Below, piece by piece: positions 47,531 through 59,000 of a DNA stretch of 64,000 nucleotides. The first letter of the stretch is position 1, and the number at the start of each line of letters is the position of its first letter. The notes under the pieces are model-generated. The model did not search any database. It was not told the origin of the DNA and was given only the letters and a program-made list of their open reading frames with translations. The position numbers were made by a program, and so were the translations under genes. Origin of the DNA: Prorocentrum cordatum (Eukaryota > Sar > Dinophyceae > Prorocentrales > Prorocentraceae); the NCBI GenBank assembly GCA_963575745.1, contig CAUYUJ010000381.1:207131-271130 (forward strand). The letters run 5' to 3'.

Positions 47531-49574
47531 TGGGTACCTTTTGGTCCTTCCAGCTTCACGCCCCATGGACGCCCGGCCTCGTGCAGCTGCCGCGGCGCCC
47601 TGGCCCGGCCAACGCCAGCGGCCTTCTTGGCGAGAGGCGCCCTCTGGCGTGGGCCTGGCCCATGGCCGGTCGGGCCCGCGCCGGGTCTCGCTCCCTTCCG
47701 CCCTCCACGGGCGCCTGCTCGGTCGCCCAGATGTGGGCCGCGGCGTGCGCTGGTGGGCGGCCTGGCGTCGCGGATCGCCTCGGGCGGTTTGGCCTCGCAG
47801 GGGGCACCGCCCGAGGCGGGGACGGTCTAGGAGGGCGCGCCGCCTGGAATTCGACCCGGGGTCTCGCAGGCGCGGAATGTACGGCTGCTGGCCGCGGCAC
47901 GCTCTCGCAGGCGAGGGTGCTGCCATCACTTTGCGTCACGGCATTGCACGCCTCGCCGTGGCGTTGGGCGGCAGTGTATGCTTGGCGGGGCCGGCGGACG
48001 CCTTGCTTTGTGCACGGCCATGGGGGGGGTCGTATCCGGTTCAGGCGGCAGTGCGATCGAGGGCTCCTGACTTGCCCTGAACGGTCCCAGACTCATAGGA
48101 GCATCATCACCATTATCACCACCACCCTCTTCCTTCCAGTCTTCCTTTGCTTCATTGGTCAGTGTCCTCGAGCCGTCACGCATTTGTTCCCGTCAAGCAT
48201 TTGACACGTAAGGGATAGCACCAGATTGTGTGTAACATGTGCCGTTTCGTGTTGCAATGTGTTGTCAGCAGGGCTCTTGCGAGGAGTGCGCTTGCCATAT
48301 CGATTGGTCGAACGTGCAAAGATATTCGGTACTGTCAGATGCTCCTGAACGTGAGCATATGTAGCTTCTGGCATCTGGTGGGCAGTATCCAGAATTTGAC
48401 CCTGTCAGTTGGAGACGTAGCTGGCACAAGTTGTGAGATACACTGCGGATTTTTTGTTTAGGCTGTCAACGGTACTGCGGTGTTGCATGTGACAGGTCCA
48501 GGCCACCCACAGAGCGCGATGACAGACCGCGCTTCACGGCCTGGGCCAGGAAGCTGGTCTGTTCCAATGGGCGCCGCGCAGGACCACGAAAACGATCGCG
48601 CTTTGCGCAACACCTCGGCGCAAAAGGTGAGCCAGGCGCACGGACAAACGGCAGCGGCGCGCGCGCCGCTTTCGCACGGCGGCGGCGCTAGTACGGGAGT
48701 TCAGGGTTGAAGACCACCAGCGACCTGGACAATCCATACTGGGTGCTCACCAGTTCGAAAAGCACCCACCGGTTGGTCAAGGTTGATCGATCCATGCGGC
48801 GTCCGGAACCAGAGTCTTCGTCACGACGACAGGAGTTGGTCGTACGCAAGGTGGCGCCCACTTCTCGCAGTAGTTCGTCAGAAACACCCAGAGTTCGTCA
48901 GATGCTTGCCCTTGCTTGTTCCTCCAACTGTTTGCTGTTTTGGCCAGGGGTCGTTGGCTGTTCGCTGTCGAGCACCTGGTCTTCCCACGCGTGTGCCATC
49001 TGTCCGATTTAGAAAATCTTCGTCATCCGTTCCAGGAATGGAGAGCTTTCGTGTGGGGGTCGCACTGACTTCCTGCCCCTCGTTGTCCGCCTGTAGGGTT
49101 TCTCGCGCGCCTTCGATTCTGCACAATGCTGCCTTGATCGCTGCACGGTTCCGTCAAGGGATTGCCCGTGCCTTCGCTACGGAGCCATACCACGCAGCGC
49201 CAAGAGCGCGCACATGCACACTCACTTCCCCAGGAGCAGCCACAATCAGCAACGCGGCAGCGAAGCAGAATCGCACATGCACGCATACACACGCGCGCAC
49301 ACACTTTTTACGTTGGCGGCTGTGCAGAGTCACTGCGGTGGCGATGGGGCGTTAGGCACGCACACACACACACACATTGTTGTGGCGTCGTGGCCTCGCG
49401 CGCAGCGCCGAGGCGCAGAAGATACACACACAATTACGTCTGTCGAGTCGGCATAGTTTCGACAGCGCGCTCAACACTGGGGGGTAGATGTAGAACACCG
49501 ACAGGGCAAGCGACTCGATAGGATTACGCCACATCCGCCGACCCCTTCACTGAGTTCATGGTTTTGATAGTTTT
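47531..49574. other. Long spacer without a supported gene
   Basis: CA-rich patches at 49280-49300 and 49360-49378. Open frames on both strands without recognisable domains. Confidence 0.4.
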
Positions 49575-50610
49575 TTATGTGTTTGGAGGCTTCTTGGGGC
49601 GGAAGGCTCGAATTTCGATTCGGGGTTCCCCTCTTGGGTTCGTGTTGGGGCCGGCTTGGAGGCTTCTTTGGCTGGTCATGGGGCCTCTTGGGTCGTCTTG
49701 GCGGTTTCTTTGGCCGTCGTTGGGGTCTCTTGGGCCGTCTTGGAGCCTTATTGGGTGCTTTTTGGCACGTCTTAGACGTAGTGACAGGCCAACAAGCGAA
49801 TATGATAGCCCGTAGAAGTAGGATCGGCGGGGGTGCGAGCGAGAGGAAGGATGGAGCCGATGAGAAGAGGAACGCAAAGAAGGTGAAAGCGGAGGAGGAG
49901 GAGGAGGAGGAGGAGGAGGAGGAGGAGGAGGAGGAGGAGGAAGAGGAGGAGGTGGAGGAGGAGGAGCAGGGGGAAGATGGGGGAGAGGCGGAAGGGGAGT
50001 CAAAGAAGAGGAGGAGGAGGAGGAGGAGGAGGAGGAGGAGGAGGAGGAGGAGGAGGAGGAGGAGGAGGAGGAGGAGTCACGATCTGGTCTTGAGTCGTCA
50101 CGGGAGCGGCTTGGAGGTAGTGTATGGGCCTCTTGGGGGTTGTCTGGGAGCCTGTTGGGAGCCTTTTGGGCCTCGCTTGGGGCTCCCTGGGACCCTCTTG
50201 GGAGGTCCTTGCAGCAGGATGAGGGAATCTCGGAGCCAAAGGACCTAAAAGTTGCCATCCGGGCTCCCTCTTGGAGCCGTCTGGGGGCCCTCTTGGGCCG
50301 TTTTGGGCGCTTCTGGGGCCGTCTTTGGGTCCTCTTGGACCTCTCTCGGCAGTTGCCGAGGCCGTCCTGGGAGGATATGGAAGGTGTCATGGCCCGTGTC
50401 GGACTTTGCGAAAACCACAAGAGGCCAATATGGTAAACATAGACTTTTCGAAGGGGATGGGACGATTTTTGCTTCTTGGGGCTTGCTTGGGACGCATCTT
50501 GGGGGCCTCCTGGGTCGTCTTGGGCGACTCGTCGCCCTCTCGGAGGGTCGGGGAGGCGTTTCGGTGCCCTCTTGGCTCGTTTTTGGGGCCCTCGGTTCCC
50601 CCATGGCGCG
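49575..50610. repeat. Second GGGCCTCTTGG-type minisatellite domain, split by (GGA)n
   Basis: Units of GGGCCTCTTGGG / CGTCTTGGGCC at 49585-49770 and 50120-50600 flank (GGA)n at 49890-49975 and 50008-50075. The block GGCGGAAGGCTCGA..TTCG at 49597 also occurs at 14287, showing the two domains (14.1-14.7 kb and here) are copies of one longer element. Confidence 0.85.
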
Positions 50611-50750
50611 TTCGGCGGCGGGTCGTTCGGGGCGAGGGGGGTGGGGGGGGGGTCAAATTAACGGTTTGGGGTCCACAGGGGGGGGCTTATGGGGGAGGGG
50701 AAGGATCTCACACGCCTAGGGACCCACAAGGGGTCGGCGGATAATCGAGT

Positions 50751-51218
50751 GTGGACGGCAGCAAGGGAGACACGAGCAGCAAGAGACGTCGAACGCTCCC
50801 CTGGAGACACGTCCGCCGTCCGCTCGCGCGGCGCGGGCACGCGCAGAAGCAGCTCGACGAGCTGTTCGAGTACGACGACGATGACGAGGAGGGCGCCCTC
50901 CACCCCCACGCCGACGGCGGGCTTCCGCCTGCCCTGCCCGCTCTCTCGGAGCGGCCCCACACGCGGGGGGCCCACGGTCCTCGCCGCGGCGGCCAGGCGC
51001 GCTCTGGTCGGGGGATGACGCCCGTGGGAGTGGGCCCGGGAGCAGGCACTGCGCGTGGCCTCCGGGGAAAGCCCAGGGGCGGGTCGGCGGGCGGCCAGGG
51101 CCAGCGGAGCTCTTGGGGCGAGAGGGAAGAAGGCGCCTGTCATGTGCCTTTCCCCTTTGGGGGGGCCGCGCCCCTGGGTGATGAAGCAGGTCTGCTGCTG
51201 CGGCTGCTGGAAAGGTGA
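50751..51218 (+). CDS. Candidate exon, about 155 residues, unknown function
   Basis: The frame, open from just after TAA near 50740, reads VDGSKGDTSSKRRRTLPWRH, then RRGHAQKQLDELFEYDDDDE, then a Gly/Arg/Pro-rich part, and ends LLLRLLER at 51218. The basic start and acidic FEYDDDDEEG patch look coding. There is no ATG near the start, so a splice acceptor would be needed. The minus strand is also open. Confidence 0.35.
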   Translation: MDGSKGDTSSKRRRTLPWRHVRRPLARRGHAQKQLDELFEYDDDDEEGALHPHADGGLPPALPALSERPHTRGAHGPRRGGQARSGRGMTPVGVGPGAGTARGLRGKPRGGSAGGQGQRSSWGEREEGACHVPFPFGGAAPLGDEAGLLLRLLER

Positions 51219-51409
51219 TCGTTTTCGTCTTAATTTGTGTTGGCCGATCGGCGCGGGCCTCGCCACCCCCCCCCCCTACTCCCCCCATGGAGTAGATATT
51301 GGCTGTTTGGGGCGTCTGTCCTGAGCTGGTGGAGCCCCTCCCCCATAGGACGCACTGTTGCAAACAGTCGCGTGAAGCAGAGGTCCTGAGCCCGACCCCC
51401 CCCCCTCCT

Positions 51410-51540
51410 CCTTCCCCCTCTCCTCTCCTCCTCCTTCCTTCCCCCTCTCCTCCTTCCCCCTCTCCTCCTTCCCCCTCTCCTCCTTCCCCGCCCTCTCCTC
51501 CCCCCCCCTCCCCTCCTTCCCCCTCTCCTCCTTCCGCCCA
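51410..51540. repeat. CTCCTTCCCCCT minisatellite
   Basis: About nine 14-15 base pyrimidine units (CTCTCCTCCTTCCCC). Confidence 0.93.
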
Positions 51541-53269
51541 ATTTCGAAACGCCGAATGAGAACACGCTCACATAAGGTGCGCTCCAGACAGGGCCTCGTC
51601 TTCGAGGGATCGAGGCGTCGACATCTCTTCCTCGGCAGAAGGCTGCGGAAGCATAATGGGCTCGGCTTCGCAGGCGGAAGGCCAGAGGAAGCCGGCGGAA
51701 GCAAAATATTCGGTTTCTGGAATGAGCCATGCGAACAGAGGGCGTCGAAGTTCGATACCACATCGTATTGGGCTGCCCAGCTTGGGCGCCGATCGGCGCC
51801 TGCAGCGTGCCGCCATCTCCTGGCCGCTGCTGAGGTCGCCATTTGTCGTTCGGGCGAGCGTGCCGCGCTCCGAGCTTCGAGTCGTGGAATGGACAATGGT
51901 GTGTTCGTTTGGGTGCGTTCTTCTACTCATCCCCGTGCGTTTGTCCCGCATCCCCTTGTGCAGCTCCCGTCCACTTGTGCTTCGGCTGCACGGCCCCTCG
52001 CGACAGATCGTCGGTTCCTCCCGGCGTGCCCCTGGGGACCATCCGCGGGATTGCCGGTGTTTTTTGAACCGGCCCTCCAAAGGGCTACAGCCAGACACGG
52101 TGGCAAGGGTGGAACACTACAGCGAGGCTGATCGTGCATCCTTGCTTGTTTGGCCTGTCTTAGCTATGCTGCACGCGCGCGAGTTCCGAGGGGTTCTCGG
52201 GTGCCTGCTTGGCGAGATGGCGACGTCGGCAGAGGTTGGCTCGGCCTCTGATTCCCGACGGCTGCTTTTCCCGGACGGGTCACGATTGCCACTTCTCCCC
52301 GTGGAGGGTAGGAAGCTCGTTGAAAAGCTTGTTCGCCCTGTCCTTCGATTGTACACTGGGGATCTGCGTTGCCTCGACTTCGTGGTGCCAGACGCCTTGA
52401 CGACGTCCGCCGACGGCCCTGGTTCAGCAGCTTGACTTCCGCCCATTGGATGATGGCTTGCCTGTGCGGTTAGAACTGGGGCGCCCTTTCTTTCGGACCT
52501 CTGGCTGCCTGCATTGGTGGCTCACCTTGCAGTACACTGGTATCCGGGGCCCGGGGCAGCATGCGCGCTCCTCGTGGCGTAGACTCTCTACACCCCTTCC
52601 GCGACTTCCCTATTCTTCTCCACGTGTTTAGTGTACCTTTGCCCAGCGCCGCCCGCCGACCGACCGACTTCGCCGCTGGGGAAACAAGTGTTTCCTGTCC
52701 TTGGCCACTGTTTTAGCATGGACGCCGCCGCAGTAGATTCGGCATGGACTCCCAAGGGCCTCGCATCCTTGCCCTGGATCCTCACCAAGGTCACCCGCGG
52801 GGGCGCGAAGGTGACCGCGCTTGGCGGCCCAGGCCAGGTAATTGTCATCCAGCAGGGAGGGGAGCGGCGCGAGAGCGCGGTAGTAGTTGTTGAGCGTGAC
52901 GCGTGAGATTCGGCGATCTGGCCGACCGCGGAGCTCGCCCTGGTCGAGCCGCGGCCCTGCTCCAGGCCGCGGCTCGACCCCAATTTGGGTCCCCCGAATT
53001 GGCTGATGGCTGCACCGTCCGGCGAGCAAGAGGGGACTCGGAGTGACTGGACCGCGTGGGGACTCGGGGTCGTCCTCCGAGGATACCCCAGGCGCCCGGA
53101 AAGCCCGCGAGTCCCAAACCGTCCAGTGACGCACCGTCCGACGGATCGGGCATCTGTCACCAGACGATTCTGGAACCCCGTGAAGTGTTGCATCAAACCC
53201 ATCGGAGCGCCCCTCAGCCACTGGAGCGGGCACATTCTCTTTACCCCTGGCCGACCCTATCCTTACTAG
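51541..53269. other. Spacer with long open frames, coding uncertain
   Basis: The plus frame ending at 52435 has a reasonable C-terminal part (TVARVEHYSEADRASLLVWP, VRPVLRLYTGDLRCLDFVVP). Minus frames at 52588-53235 are also open (VTLNNYYRALAPLPSLLDDN). Neither is recognised, and both strands cannot be right. Confidence 0.3.
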
Positions 53270-53590
53270 TCATCATCGTCGTCGTAGTTGTCGTCGTCGA
53301 TGTCGTCGTCGTCGTCATCACCACCACCACCACTACCACCACCACCACTACCGCCGCCACCATACATCGCAGTCACTGTCGTCATCGTCACCACCCAACA
53401 ACAATATCACTATCACCACCACTGTAACCGTCACCGTCACCACCACTGTAACCGTCACCGTCATCAGTTACCGTCACCGTCACCGTCACCAGATCCAGCA
53501 CCATTACCATCACCATCCATCCATGCATCCTTCTCCACCTCTCCTCCTCCTCCTTCCTGTTCCTCCTCCTCCTCCTCCTCCTCAATCCGT
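53270..53590. repeat. GTC/ACC triplet array ending in (TCC)n
   Basis: GTCGTCGTC, then CCACCACCA, then CACCGTCACCGTCA and CACTGTAACCGTCACCGTCA units, then TCC. Confidence 0.92.
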
Positions 53591-53697
53591 TCCATTTCCT
53601 TCTGAATCATGTCTCCCTGTCGCACCCCGAGGCCAGATTTTAGGGCGGGCCGGGCGTTTCGCCTGAGACTTCCCTACCTCTTATTATCCTGAAGCCA

Positions 53698-54055
53698 AAA
53701 AATTGGCGACAGTTTCAAAGATGGAGGGCGGGTCGTTATAAACATGTGGTTCTTGCCTCAGCGCCGCGCACATTAGTTTCAAATGTTTGCAAGGGCTTCA
53801 CGGATTGAGGGCGGGTTGTTTTCAACATGCGGTTCTCGCCCTAGCGCCGCGCACATTCGTTCTACACGCTTACAAAACTTTCACGGGTTGAGGGCGGCCC
53901 GTTTTCAAAATGTGGCTCTCGCTTCAGCGCCGCGTGCAGTCGTTTTCAAAATTTGCAAGAGTTTCACGGGTTGAGGGCGGCTCCTTTTCAAAATGTGGCT
54001 CTCGCCGTAGCGCCGCGCACATTCGTTTTCAACATTTGCAAGGGCTTCATGGATT
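53698..54055. repeat. 84-bp tandem repeat, about four units
   Basis: Each unit has TTTCACGGGTTGAGGGCGG, TTTTCAAAATGTGGCTCTCG and AGCGCCGCGCACATTCGTTT. Starts fall at about 53712, 53796, 53877 and 53963 (spacing 81-86). Confidence 0.92.
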
Positions 54056-55445
54056 CTCATGTTCGGCGTGCCAGAGATGGCATTTTGGAAGGATTCCGGA
54101 CTATGAGGGTGCAACGTTGACGTACGTTGATTCGCGGTGTTGAAGTCCCAGGAGTGGCGTTCTGGCGCGATCCAGGATCGCCAAATCGCGACAGTCAGGT
54201 TGATCCGTGTCGAGAACAATGCTTTCGAATGCGTCAGGGTCTTCTAACGGTTGTCTTCCAACGAGGCAAATCCCTCAATGGAAATGAACCGTTGGATGGG
54301 GCCTGTGAAGAGGGAGCTTGGAGGGAGGGTTTATCCCAACATCCTTGACGAATTTTGGGATTACACTGGTCCTCCTCCTCCTCCTCCTCCTCCTCCTCCT
54401 CCTCCTCCTCCTCCTCTTCCTCCTCTTCCTCCTCCCGGTGTCGCGCCCCCCCCCCTGCCTCCCTGCCTGGTTGCCGGTTCGTCCGAGGCTGGCGCAGGGC
54501 GGGCCGCGCGCCTGTGCTCGCGGGTAGCGTTCTGTGGTGGGGCGTACGCACTGCGTCCGCCTCCTCTGCCGTTTTTTATTTTTACTAGTGCTGTGCACTC
54601 CCCCGTTCGGGTCTTCCGTCCGTCCGTCCTCTTCCTCCCCCCCCGCGTTCTCTCCTTCCCACAGCCAGTCCCCCCCCCTCCCTCTCCCTCGCTCGGAGGG
54701 GGGAGCGACGGGGAATGGCGGGGAGGAGGGGCGCAGCCCCTCACGAGCGCACCCCGGGGAGGGCACGCGACGGCTCTGCTGGCCCCCCCGCGGGCGGCGT
54801 GCAGACGCGGGGCAGGGCCGGGGCCACGGCCTTCCGAGAGGGCGCCTCGCCTGTCAACAGAGACCACGTCCCACTCTCCGCCGCCTTCTCCTCCTCCTCC
54901 CTCCTCCCTCCTCCTCCCTGCTCCTCCCTACTCCCCCTTCCTGCTCCTCCCTCCTCCCCCTCATCCTGCTCCTCCTCCTCCTTCTCCTATTCCTCCTCCT
55001 CCTTCTCCTCCTCCTCCTTCTCCTCTTCCTCCTCCTCCTCTCCTTCTCCTCCTCCTCCTCCTCCTCATCCTCCTCCTCATCCTCCTCTTCCTCCTCCTCA
55101 TTCTCATCCTCATCCTCATCCGTCATCCCTATCCTCATTCTCATCCTCATCCTCGTCCTCTCCCCGCGCCCGCCCCGCCATGCTGCGGGTGCCTCCTCGC
55201 CTGCTCTCCGTGGAGCTGGGCGTCCGATGCCCCTGCCTTTCCCTGCCACCGCCGCCGTTGCCCCCGCCGCTGCGGGGGGGGGGGGGGAATACGGTGGGAG
55301 CGGTCGTTGAGGGATGCGCCCAGGAGACTTCAAGGAGGTCCACGCTGCGAGAAAAAGGCATTCCGTCCCCCCCCCCCGCCCTTCTAGAGACCGTCGCCCC
55401 CCTCGCCTTGCCTTGTGCCCTGTGTCGAGGACAACAAACGACATG
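54056..55445. other. Pyrimidine-rich spacer
   Basis: (TCC)n at 54370-54432 and (TCC/CAT)n at 54890-55165. A poly-G run lies at 55272-55286. ORFs are Ser/Pro/Leu or Arg/Glu artefacts. Confidence 0.5.
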
Positions 55446-55450
55446 AGCAC

Positions 55451-55595
55451 AAATTGTCGGAGGTCCGCGCGGATTTCTCGGATCGGCTTTGGAGCCCCCG
55501 TGGCGGCGCCTCCAGCGCCGCCCTTGGCGCGCTCGGCGCGCCAGGGAGGCGGCCTAGCGCCGATCCAAGGAATCAGCGCATGCCTCCGAAAGCTT
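55451..55595. repeat. F1 foldback element
   Basis: GGAGGTCCGCGCGGATTTCT then CGGATC at left; CGATCCAAGGAATCAGCGC then ATGCCTCCGA at right. The centre has CTTGGCGCGC and GCGCGCCAGGGAGG. Confidence 0.88.
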
Positions 55596-55960
55596 ATGTT
55601 TCTGCAGTGTTTGTGTTCTCGATGTCTGCTCCCCGGTCCCTGCTCTGGCGGATCCCTCAGGCCAGGTCTCGCGCCTCGCACCCCCGGGACCCGCCCTCGG
55701 CGTTTGGTCGGCTGGGCGTTATCTGTTCGAGCATGGCCCAAGGCGAGGTGGATCCAGTCCAGCTGCTGCTGCGAACAGTCGGCTCATCAAAAAAGGACTG
55801 GGCTTGCTGCAGGGTGCCCACTGAAAACTGTTCTTCCTTCATGGCGCCTGGGGCCGCAGGAGTCCTGACACGACGCCGGATGTTCCAGGTCGACGAACAG
55901 AGAGAGGCCCCAGATTCACCGCCGCGACAGCGGCGTCATGTAGTTAATGCGTGATGAGTG
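55596..55960. other. Spacer, possible coding
   Basis: The plus frame near 55730-55950 (AQGEVDPVQLLLRTVGSSKK, then DWACCRVPTENCSSF) has coding-like composition. No family recognised. Confidence 0.3.
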
Positions 55961-56129
55961 TACACGTTATTCATTTCTAAGTGTTCGAAGGTTCTTCCAA
56001 TTTCTTGGGGCCAAGATCCTTTCATTTCGAATCATTCTATCCTGGGCCTCTTCCTGGCCACTAAGGGGCCAGGAACAATTAGAAACGAGCACAATTAGAA
56101 ATGAGCACGGTTAGAATGAACAACGTGTA
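55961..56129. mobile_element. M2 MITE-like element
   Basis: 169 bp. Left end TACACGTTATTCATTTCTAA; right end TTAGAATGAACAACGTGTA. An inner inverted repeat CTTCCTGGCCACT / GGGGCCAGGAAC lies in the right half. Other copies at 57652 and 61388. Confidence 0.9.
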
Positions 56130-56621
56130 TTCCTTTCCTGCTCGAGCACGGTGTCTTGGGCTACCCGCCGTGGCTTCCAGGTGACTGCGGTTCGCGCCTC
56201 CCGGCCTGGGCCAGCGCGCCATGATCCTTCTCCAGGGACTGGCCCCAGAGGGCACGAACAGACACCGCGCCTCGCGCGGCGCGAAGCGAGCTGGGAGGCC
56301 CAGGCATCCGGCGCCCTCGTGACTCCAAGGAGCCAGCGTCCTGACGATCCCTCGCCGGGCGAGCGCGCCCTTCCCTGGCTGGCGCGCGCGCGCGAGCCCA
56401 GCAGGACGTGGGCCTCGTGGAGACCGGGGAGAGCGCGGTGACGAAGGCCCCGTCGTCGGGGGCGGCCGCTCGCGCACGTGCGTCCTCTTCGCGGTCCTCC
56501 GAGCCCGGCTGGCTCCCCGTGCCTGCGCCCCCTCCGCAGCCATGGACGGAAGGGTTTTGGGAACGGATTGAAGCACGGTGTGTCGAGCTCACGCAATCAA
56601 GGGCGCACCAAGAAGACGCCC
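56130..56621. other. GC-rich spacer, coding status unclear
   Basis: Open in most frames (for example plus 56408-56668). No domain recognised. Confidence 0.3.
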
Positions 56622-56790
56622 CTACCCCGGTTTACGAGGCGCTGTGCGCTGAACCTCCTGTGGGCTAACAGGGTAAGCCCTGCGTGATGTGCGGCGTCCT
56701 GACGGCTCTCTAGGCTTTGGACGTTCCCAGGAGGTTTACAGACCGCGCGCGTATGACACAGGGTAGGGCCTTTTTTTGCATCCCTCATGC
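56622..56790. repeat. Dispersed repeat U, copy 2
   Basis: TTTACGAGGCGCTGTGCGCT, AACCTCCTGTGGGC, CAGGGTAAGCCCTGCGT, CCCAGGAGGTTTACAGACC and AGGGTAGGG match 39255-39440. Confidence 0.8.
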
Positions 56791-57603
56791 AAATGATGCC
56801 AGTTTTCTCGCAGCTTCGGCGTCATTTGGGAATCTTCTCGCCAGGGTCTCTGCCCCCCGTTGCGCAGCCCATTTTGGTGTTCAGCTTGACGAGGACGACG
56901 ACGCTATTGAACTGCACCTAGCGCTTGCGAGAAGTCCTATTCAGAGATGGGCTTTCGATTTCTCCGTCCAAAGACTGTCCTTCTTCTCCTGCTCATCCGC
57001 CGTGTGCCAGGCCTTCCATTTCCGCCCCTCGCCCCTCACCCCGCTCTGCGGGCAGCGGAGTCGCCCTGCCTCCGCCGAGCTGCCGCGTCGCGCTCCCAGG
57101 CCTCACTCCCCCCCCCCCCCCCCCCCCCCCCCTCGCTCCGCACAGTCAAGACGCTGAACTACGGACCACCGCTTTGGGCTAAGGAGGGGCTCCAGTTGTC
57201 GGGCCGTCTCATAGATCTGGCTCGGAAAACCTCTTCGCGGCCCAGGCTCCTCGTGGCCCGATCCTTGTGGTCTCGCGATGACGGCCCCCCCCAGTGCGGC
57301 GTGAGCTGGAGATGACTCGTGCTCTGCCCCATGGCGCGGGATGCTCCTCCTCCTTCTCCTCCTCCTCCTCCTCCTCCCTTCTCCTCCCTCCTCCTCCTCC
57401 TCCTCCTCCTCCTCCTCCTCCCTTCTCCTCCCTCCTCCTTCTCCTCCTCCTCCTCCTCCTCCCCCTCCTCCTCCACCACCCGCGCTCCGGGGTTTAACCC
57501 GCGGGCGGAAGTCACACCGTGCCGCCGAGGAGCGGCGGGCCAGCCGCGGCTTGCGGCGCGAGTGGCCGCGGGCGGCACGGGGTGCCGTCGCTTGGCACAA
57601 GCC
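56791..57603. other. Spacer with poly-C and (TCC)n
   Basis: A 25-base C run at 57107-57131 and TCC blocks at 57349-57475. No supported gene. Confidence 0.5.
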
Positions 57604-57862
57604 TGACGTGCATACGGTAGCATGTCACGGGAGCGTTGGCTTCAGGAGCGATACACATGGTTCATTTTTACTTTTTCGAAAGTTCTTTGATTGTTGGGGG
57701 CAAGATCCTTTCATTTCTAATTGTTCTATCCTGGGCCTATTCCTGGCCACCATGGGGTCAGGAACCATTAGAAACGAGCAGAATTAGAAATGAGCACGAT
57801 TTGAAATGAACGACGTGTGCGGTAGCAAGTCATGGGAGCGTTGGCGTCAGGAGCGATAGCAG
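57604..57862. repeat. Direct duplication of about 50 bp enclosing an M2 element
   Basis: ACGTGCATACGGTAGCATGT then CACGGGAGCGTTGGC..CAGGAGCGATA (57605-57652) is repeated as ACGTGTGCGGTAGCAAGTCA then TGGGAGCGTTGGC..CAGGAGCGATA (57813-57858). Confidence 0.9.
57652..57819. mobile_element. M2 MITE-like element
   Basis: Left end TACACATGGTTCATTTTTA; right end TTGAAATGAACGACGTGTGC. Internal GATCCTTTCATTTCTAATTG and CTGGCCACCATGGGGTCAGG are conserved. Confidence 0.88.
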
Positions 57863-58297
57863 GACGCGCACGTTCATGAACCCACGCTGGTTTCGAAGAT
57901 ACGCGTTCCGCGAGCGTACGTATCACGAGGCTGGTCTCGCGGACGGGGGGGCCGTATTCATGTGCGTGGTTGGGCGCGTACGTGCTCTGTCGGTTCCCTA
58001 TGTATGTCGTCATCGTTCCATCTTCAGAGGTCACTAGCGAGCGCATGCGTCTGGTAATCGATGAGCGAGCGCCGAGTCGCATTTATTTTTCATCGGCTGG
58101 CGTCGAGTAGCGTCGATTAGCGTCGGTTAGTGTCGATTCGTCGCAAGAGCCAATAAGATGGCATGGGATGCTCCCATGAATTGACACTGGAACTTTCACG
58201 CATGTCGCTGCGACCGGGAAGAAACCATGCGTCTGAGCACCGTGGCAGCCGCGGCCTGCGGAGAGAATACTGACAGGTAGTGCGACGTCCATTTCAG
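57863..58297. other. Spacer with AGCGTCGATT tandem
   Basis: Four 10-base units (AGCGTCGATT type) at about 58095-58140, as at 26588. Confidence 0.5.
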
Positions 58298-58331
58298 ATC
58301 CGATCTGGATGCGCGCTTCGATCTAGCTCAG
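58298..58331 (+). CDS. Candidate 34-nt microexon
   Basis: TCCATTTCAG acceptor, then a 34-base segment ending AGCTCAG, then GTAAGC donor. After one split base the segment encodes SDLDARFDLAQ. Both splice signals are near-consensus. Neighbouring exons are not identified. Confidence 0.3.
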
Positions 58332-58734
58332 GTAAGCTTGGCTGCCGCCCTTCGCGTGTGCTTCAGGGGCAACGTTAGGGGGGGACAGGCTCAGGGGGTG
58401 GGACGCATCGATTTGTCATTGCCCACTGATCGCCGACTGGAGCCCGATAGCCAACCCTACCCAGGAACGCTCGGATTCGCATTAGGGGGCTTGTCGCCAA
58501 TCCGTCGCCGCGATTCCAGCTCTTGGTGTCCGCCCCCGCTGAGCCGTCCCAGCTAACGTTCCCCGTCGGAGGTCCGCCCTCCCCCATACCCGCTTGTACG
58601 CGCCGCCGGTGCTGCTCCCCAGACGATCTCCTCGTCCTCCGCCGTTGTCCTCCCTTCTCGTCCTCCCCTCCCCCCCCCGACGGCCGCGCTCCTCCCGCCA
58701 GGCCCCTCCCCGCCCCTCGGAGGTGCGTCCGTGC

Positions 58735-58914
58735 GAGGTGATCAAGAAGGAGTTCCTGGAAAAGATCGACGACTGCATCGCCGTGGCCCGCGCGCGCACC
58801 AGCCGCCCCCTCTGGCCTTCCCAGGAGGAGGAGGAGGAGGAGGAGGAGGAGGAGGAGGAGGAGGATGAGGAGGAGGAGGAGGAGGAGGAGGAGGAGGAGG
58901 AGGGGAAGAAGTAG
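58735..58914 (+). CDS. Candidate exon entering a poly-Glu tract
   Basis: CEVIKKEFLEKIDDCIAVAR then ARTSRPLWPSQ precedes a run of Glu codons to TAG at 58912-58914. The first 30 residues look coding. The poly-Glu part is (GGA)n and may be intronic. The same reading frame resumes after the tract at about 59000. Confidence 0.4.
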   Translation, partial: EVIKKEFLEKIDDCIAVARARTSRPLWPSQEEEEEEEEEEEEEDEEEEEEEEEEEEGKK

Positions 58915-59000
58915 GAGGGGGCGGAGGAGAAGGGGGAGGAGGAGGAGAAGGGGGAAAAGGATGGGCAGGAGGAGGAGGAGGAGGAGGAGGAGGAGTGCGG
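58822..59000. repeat. (GGA)n polypurine tract
   Basis: GGA triplets with GAT, GAAG and GGC interruptions. Confidence 0.95.

Noticed and set aside
50000-50420. Minus-strand 281-codon Pro/Ser/Arg ORF
   Set aside because: It is produced by GGA and GGGCCTCTTGG repeats and has no non-repetitive domain.
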